Below, piece after piece: positions 5,398 to 7,431 of a stretch of 7,431 bases of DNA. This stretch comes from Verrucomicrobiales bacterium. Its GTDB lineage: Bacteria; Verrucomicrobiota; Verrucomicrobiia; Limisphaerales; UBA1096. The translations under genes and the position numbers were made by a program. The notes beneath the pieces are model-generated. The model made no database searches. It was not told the origin of the DNA and was given only the letters and a program-made list of their open reading frames with translations. Location: the NCBI GenBank assembly GCA_002721375.1, contig PBKH01000029.1, positions 1-7,431 on the forward strand, read 5' to 3'. Numbering within the stretch: position 1 is the first letter of the stretch; each line of letters opens with the position of its first letter.

Positions 5398-7393
5398 GCC
5401 GGGCGTCAAGTTGGCGGGCAAGATCCGGGAGGTCGTACCAGGCGAGTGCGTTGGGCACAATGTGATCGACCATCTCGCGGCGGAGAGGCTGGGCCACAAC
5501 GTCTTCCACCCAACTGTTTACCTCTGAGTTGCGTAGTTCGACTTTGATTATGCGTGCATCTAATGCTGCGGCATGCAGTGCTACTGGTCCAGCTGCGCCG
5601 GTACCGACCAGTTGGATACTGCGAACTCGTTCACTGCCGACTTCATTTAGGTAGTCCACGACCGCCAACAAATCTCGGACCCGTTGGCCAAGTAACGGTT
5701 GACCAATATGCGTGGCAACATTGCCGACCCGGTGAGAGTGGCTGTGATATTTAGCGTTGCTACCTTGGTCACGCGTTTCTCCTAGGCCGCGCAGATCCAC
5801 AGCAAACACAGCTGTCGACTCGTTTACCAATTTCCGGATTGGACCATTGACGCGGGCAGCGTTCCGCATGCCCCGGCCGTCGGCATAAATGATCACATCA
5901 AGCGTCTGGTCGATGTTATTGGGCGGACGAAAGAGCAAGGCAGGCACGGGCATGTCGCCGAGGCGATGAAACGTGAATTTGTCTACAAGTGCCCAATCGT
6001 TTTTAATTTGTCTACCAAGTTCCACGGTGGGTTGTGGGAGGTTTTTAGGCAAGCCGATTAGTTGGCGCACTTTGCCTAGGGCCTTAGCAGGGTTGACCGC
6101 CCAGAAACGTTGCCTCTTGGTTTTCATTCGATTCGCCAGTCGCAGGCTGATATCAGCAACGTTGGTTTCATCAGAGAAATCGTCGCAGACCTGTCCCGTT
6201 CGGGTTACCTGTAGTTCAGCGTCGGCGAACAGTCGGATATTCTTCGGCTCTTTGACTGGTCGAGGGTCGTTGTATAGCCATTGACGCATCCATCGAGTGG
6301 CTTCCTGCCTGTGCTCGATATGCATCCCATGTTCCGCGTCTGCTTCAAAGAATGCAAACCTGTCCGCTTGGCCAAGCGCGCCAAAGACTGCTTTCGCATC
6401 ACCTACTGTTTCGCGGGTTGAATTGATTTCAAAAAAATCCTGTTTCGCAGCGAGGATGGTTGTGGGTCGGGGGAACCGCATCAACGAATAATCGATGTGG
6501 TCGATTCCGTAAATCCCTTCGCCTGCTAAGTGCTGGCAACCATCCGCAGGACCGCTTTTGCCTCGGAACTTATCGGTGCGTTGCATGGTGTAGCATGAAG
6601 GCGCTGCCGGACCGATTCGGTCGTCTATGGCCATTAGGAAGGTTGTTTGTGTTCCGCCACCGCTGGTACCTGTCATGCCGATCGGTTTGGAGCTATCCAC
6701 TTCAGGCCTTGAGAGGAGGTAGTCGATCGAACGCACTCCGTCCCAAGCCGAATACCAAACCACGCTGCGCCCGGTGAGACGCGCTCCATGGTTGAGTAGA
6801 GTGTGGGTTGTAGTGCCGTAGCGCACTGCTTTGGGTAGCTGAGTGCGTTCACCCTGTGAGATCGGGTCGAAGCTTAGAACAACAAACCCGTTTTGTGCCA
6901 GCAAGGCACAAGCCGTTTGATAGGGTTGATAAGCCTTCCCGTTTGCTGAATGACCGCAGGCGAACAAAACTCCTGGCCAAGGTTCGTCCCCTTTTACTGG
7001 GAGGTATAGCAGGGCGGTAACATGATGGTTCGGCAGGCTCTCAAACAATACTTTTTCCACTCGATAACTACTTCCATCAAGTTTTCCGGTGACCTTGGCA
7101 TTAAGTGGTGTTTTCTTTGGAAAAGGACCCATCAGTTTACGGTAATTATTCCTGAGATTAGCCAAGTGATTCTTCAGTGCGGTTGGAGACTTAAGTGCTT
7201 TTGCTAAGTGCTCGGCACGTTGCCGATCCAATTGTTCACATTGTGAAGTGAGGTGATTCCATAGCAGTTGTTGTTGAACCCCTTCAAAAACCTGAAGTTC
7301 ATCGGGGAGATCCGTATTGATGCCATGCGCAAGAGAAAAAGATGATGCTAAGACGATTAACAGACTTAAGAACATGAAATTGTAGAAATGCAT
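5384..7393 (-). CDS. Exported two-domain alpha/beta hydrolase (acetyl-xylan-esterase-like)
   Basis: A 669-residue protein with a Sec signal peptide (MHFYNFMFLSLLIVLASSFSLAHG, 1-24), so it acts outside the cytoplasm. Domain 1 (about 100-375) is an alpha/beta hydrolase: PGVLFACGHSANGK (140-153, oxyanion side), FDPISQGER (175-183), nucleophile Ser244 in GMTGTSGGGTQT, likely acid Asp319 in AAKQDFFEI, and His355 in ADAEHGMH. Domain 2 (about 465-665) repeats the fold, with ADGRGMR and DLRGLGETRD, but its nucleophile elbow reads QLVGTGAAGPVALHAAA. Gly599 stands where the serine should be, so this half is probably non-catalytic. Such proteins are annotated as acetyl xylan esterase or dienelactone-hydrolase-like in PVC bacteria; the substrate, perhaps acetylated polysaccharide, is inferred. 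Met7 is an alternative start; neither start has a clear Shine-Dalgarno. It converges on the phosphoesterase with a 14-base overlap. Confidence 0.85.
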   Translation of the reverse strand: MHFYNFMFLSLLIVLASSFSLAHGINTDLPDELQVFEGVQQQLLWNHLTSQCEQLDRQRAEHLAKALKSPTALKNHLANLRNNYRKLMGPFPKKTPLNAKVTGKLDGSSYRVEKVLFESLPNHHVTALLYLPVKGDEPWPGVLFACGHSANGKAYQPYQTACALLAQNGFVVLSFDPISQGERTQLPKAVRYGTTTHTLLNHGARLTGRSVVWYSAWDGVRSIDYLLSRPEVDSSKPIGMTGTSGGGTQTTFLMAIDDRIGPAAPSCYTMQRTDKFRGKSGPADGCQHLAGEGIYGIDHIDYSLMRFPRPTTILAAKQDFFEINSTRETVGDAKAVFGALGQADRFAFFEADAEHGMHIEHRQEATRWMRQWLYNDPRPVKEPKNIRLFADAELQVTRTGQVCDDFSDETNVADISLRLANRMKTKRQRFWAVNPAKALGKVRQLIGLPKNLPQPTVELGRQIKNDWALVDKFTFHRLGDMPVPALLFRPPNNIDQTLDVIIYADGRGMRNAARVNGPIRKLVNESTAVFAVDLRGLGETRDQGSNAKYHSHSHRVGNVATHIGQPLLGQRVRDLLAVVDYLNEVGSERVRSIQLVGTGAAGPVALHAAALDARIIKVELRNSEVNSWVEDVVAQPLRREMVDHIVPNALAWYDLPDLARQLDARLKIQ
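6365..6378. repeat. Palindrome copy 5 (CGCTTGGCCAAGCG, perfect 14-mer) inside a coding sequence
   Basis: This is the full, perfectly self-complementary consensus. It lies inside the hydrolase gene, where it is read as part of the segment GALGQADR (residues 338-345), just before the catalytic-histidine region. It shows that the repeat is not confined to gaps between genes. Confidence 0.75.
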
Positions 7394-7394
7394 G

Positions 7395-7409
7395 CGCTTA
7401 AATTAAGCG
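7395..7409. promoter_or_regulatory. Inverted repeat abutting the hydrolase start codon
   Basis: CGCTTAA (7395-7401) and TTAAGCG (7403-7409) are perfect inverted arms around one A, starting one base upstream of the ATG at 7393. A hairpin or a bound protein here would cover the place where a ribosome binding site should be. The outer arms CGCTT/AAGCG are the same as in the iterated palindrome, with a different centre. It could be an operator, a translation-controlling structure or chance. Confidence 0.4.
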
Positions 7410-7431
7410 ATACTAAGCCAAGGGCCAAGTA

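Noticed and set aside
5684..5692. TTGGCCAAG in the hydrolase gene as another palindrome copy
   Set aside because: Only the inner eight bases are symmetric and the outer arms do not match the consensus. It is noted as a weak relative, not a copy.
5973..6777. Several open plus-strand frames of 60-105 codons
   Set aside because: All are antisense shadows of the hydrolase gene, whose protein has clear motifs throughout.

Overview
The window looks like chromosomal DNA from a free-living bacterium of the Planctomycetota/Verrucomicrobiota (PVC) type. This is inferred from gene content: a secreted formylglycine-dependent S1 sulfatase, a large exported two-domain acetyl-xylan-esterase-like hydrolase, a TIR-domain protein, and an MqnD-like protein of the futalosine menaquinone route. 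No marker gene is present to confirm the phylum. There are no tRNA or rRNA genes, no CRISPR array, no transposase and no phage gene.

Layout, left to right. (1) Positions 1-360, minus strand: the N-terminal 120 codons of a TIR-domain protein whose remainder lies beyond the left edge. (2) A divergent 84-base gap, then an MqnD-family protein at 445-1332 (+). (3) A structured 169-base gap holding two copies of a 12-14 base palindrome around a small hairpin, then an exported S1 sulfatase at 1502-3058 (+) ended by a clear one-directional terminator. (4) A convergent sppA (signal peptide peptidase, S49) at 3153-4238 (-). (5) A divergent gap with two more palindrome copies around another small hairpin, then a two-gene operon: a DUF6580-like membrane protein (4322-4936, +) overlapping by ATGA a YfcE-type metallophosphoesterase (4933-5397, +). 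(6) A 669-residue exported alpha/beta hydrolase on the minus strand (5384-7393), whose stop end overlaps the phosphoesterase by 14 bases.

The genes do not form one pathway. The sulfatase and the esterase-like hydrolase would both act outside the cytoplasm on decorated polysaccharides or similar esters. SppA clears leftover signal peptides, the MqnD-like protein belongs to quinone synthesis, and the DUF6580/phosphoesterase pair is a small unit of unknown substrate. The TIR protein is the only gene of possible defence or signalling type.

The most unusual non-gene signal is an iterated palindrome with consensus CGCTTGGCCAAGCG. It occurs at least five times (three exact 12-mer cores, two with one mismatch), both between genes and inside a coding sequence. 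In the two structured gaps it appears as palindrome - small hairpin - palindrome.
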